Positions 42,227 through 42,978 of a DNA stretch of 42,978 nt are shown here, piece after piece; the first letter of the stretch is position 1, and each line of letters opens with the position of its first letter. Below the pieces are notes generated by a model. The model saw only the letters and a program-made list of their open reading frames with translations. It had not been told where the DNA came from and searched no databases. Source of the stretch: UBA5078 sp963977405. Its GTDB lineage: Bacteria; Pseudomonadota; Gammaproteobacteria; Pseudomonadales; Pseudohongiellaceae. The stretch lies in NCBI GenBank assembly GCA_963977405.1, contig CAXBOY010000014.1, positions 1 to 42,978 of the forward strand. Direction: 5' to 3'. Made by a program: the position numbers and the translations under genes.

Positions 42227-42978
42227 GTAAGTCGCAGACAGCATCGCCAAAAATTGCCATAGTGCTTGCCACCTACAATGGCGAGAAATTTATTGAGCAG
42301 CAGCTCGACTCCTTGCTAGCCCAAGAATATACAGATTTTGTAATTGTTGCGCGGGACGATGGTTCACAGGATGCAACACCCAGCATTTTGCAACACTATG
42401 CCAGAGCGCATCCGGAAAAATTTCGACTACTTGAGGGCGGTGAGAATCTCGGCGCTAGTGCAAGTTTCTCTGCACTCATGGAATACGTGCTTGCAAAGAA
42501 GGAAGCATTGGGTTTGGAGCAGGCCTATATGATGTGCTGCGACCAAGATGACGTGTGGCACTCGGATAAGATTGGCAAGTCGGTGCAGGCGATGCTCGCC
42601 TTAGAGGCCAAGCATCCATACCGAGCCTGTTTGCTGCACAGCGACTTACGTGTCATCGATGAACAGGGTCAAGAGCTCGCGCCGTCGTTCTTTTCCTATC
42701 AGGGCATTCGTCCACACAGGCATAGCTTCGCGCGCTTGTTAGTGAGTAACTCGGTTACGGGTTGCACCGCAATGATCAATGAGAAACTCGCTCATCTAGC
42801 GTGCCCGATTCCTGCGCAGGCGATTATGCACGACTGGTGGTTGGCTCTGGTTACATCTTCAATAGGCCATATTCAGACTATCGATGAGGCACTTATGGAC
42901 TACCGGCAGCATCAGAACAACACTCTGGGTGCTGTGCCTATCACTCGCACCGGCTTTACAATGCACAAACTGCGCAGA
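42223..42978 (+). CDS. Family 2 glycosyltransferase (partial, runs off the window)
   Basis: An open frame of 252 codons that continues past the right edge. It starts at a GTG that overlaps the previous stop by 4 bases. KIAIVLATYNGEKFIEQQLDSLLAQ is the GT2 opening, VARDDGSQDATPSIL binds the nucleotide sugar, and CCDQDDVWHSDKI is the DxD site. HDWWLALVTSSIGHIQTIDEALMDYRQH is typical of the WbbL/rhamnosyl-like GT2 group. The last residues are missing. Confidence 0.85.
   Translation, partial: MSKSQTASPKIAIVLATYNGEKFIEQQLDSLLAQEYTDFVIVARDDGSQDATPSILQHYARAHPEKFRLLEGGENLGASASFSALMEYVLAKKEALGLEQAYMMCCDQDDVWHSDKIGKSVQAMLALEAKHPYRACLLHSDLRVIDEQGQELAPSFFSYQGIRPHRHSFARLLVSNSVTGCTAMINEKLAHLACPIPAQAIMHDWWLALVTSSIGHIQTIDEALMDYRQHQNNTLGAVPITRTGFTMHKLRR

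Overview
The window reads as chromosome of a marine-type gammaproteobacterium, probably near the Cellvibrionales/Spongiibacteraceae and sharing gene order with Pseudomonas. Three blocks support this: nudF-yqiB-cpdA-yqiA-parE-parC has the enterobacterial/gammaproteobacterial order; yggS/pilT/ruvX/algH/tonB/gshB/pilG/pilH follows the order remembered for the Pseudomonas aeruginosa twitching-motility region; and an ECF11 sigma/ChrR pair sits beside a lipid-modification operon, as in many aerobic proteobacteria. I saw no tRNA, rRNA, CRISPR, prophage or insertion sequence. The assignment rests on memory of gene order and families; nothing was searched.

Layout. 1-4.7 kb: a REP-like element, a glutathione S-transferase, a two-component pair of the 'dedicated sortase system' type (PdsR/PdsS) with no sortase in view, and a DUF2889 gene. 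4.9-9.9 kb: an ECF11 sigma factor and ChrR-type zinc anti-sigma factor, transcribed away from a four-gene operon (SnoaL-like, DUF1365, cyclopropane-fatty-acid-synthase-like methyltransferase, secreted unknown). Both directions start with near-identical TGATCT-N18-TAA promoters, so the block looks like a self-contained singlet-oxygen/lipid-damage regulon. 10-17.3 kb: ppiC, then the nudF-yqiB-cpdA-yqiA-parE-parC cluster.

17.4-31.7 kb is a dense run of signalling genes: a fusion of a periplasmic NMT1/THI5-type binding domain with CHASE, PAS, GGDEF and EAL; a GNAT-fold protein beside a polytopic membrane histidine kinase; two histidine kinases each facing its own response regulator tail to tail, the second pair resembling the CqsS/LqsS kinases and LqsR regulator of alpha-hydroxyketone signalling; and a FimX-like degenerate GGDEF/EAL protein followed by an AhpA-like membrane protein with a class III cyclase-like domain. 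31.9-40.7 kb is a collapsed type IV pilus control region: pilT without pilU, then pilG with a PilH-like receiver that has lost its phospho-acceptor, overlapping a large ChpA/FimL-like protein that keeps traces of a CheA ATPase but appears to lack the Hpt histidine and the N-box asparagine; pilI, pilJ and pilK are absent. From 40.8 kb a small membrane protein and two family 2 glycosyltransferases begin what is probably a surface polysaccharide locus that leaves the window.

The most novel signals are the degenerate Pil-Chp module and the 21-28 kb block, which could hold a diffusible-signal circuit. c-di-GMP (active-looking GGDEF-EAL fusion, FimX-like receptor), cAMP (CpdA, cyclase-like protein) and phosphorelay components plausibly converge on pili and surface behaviour, but that link is inference.
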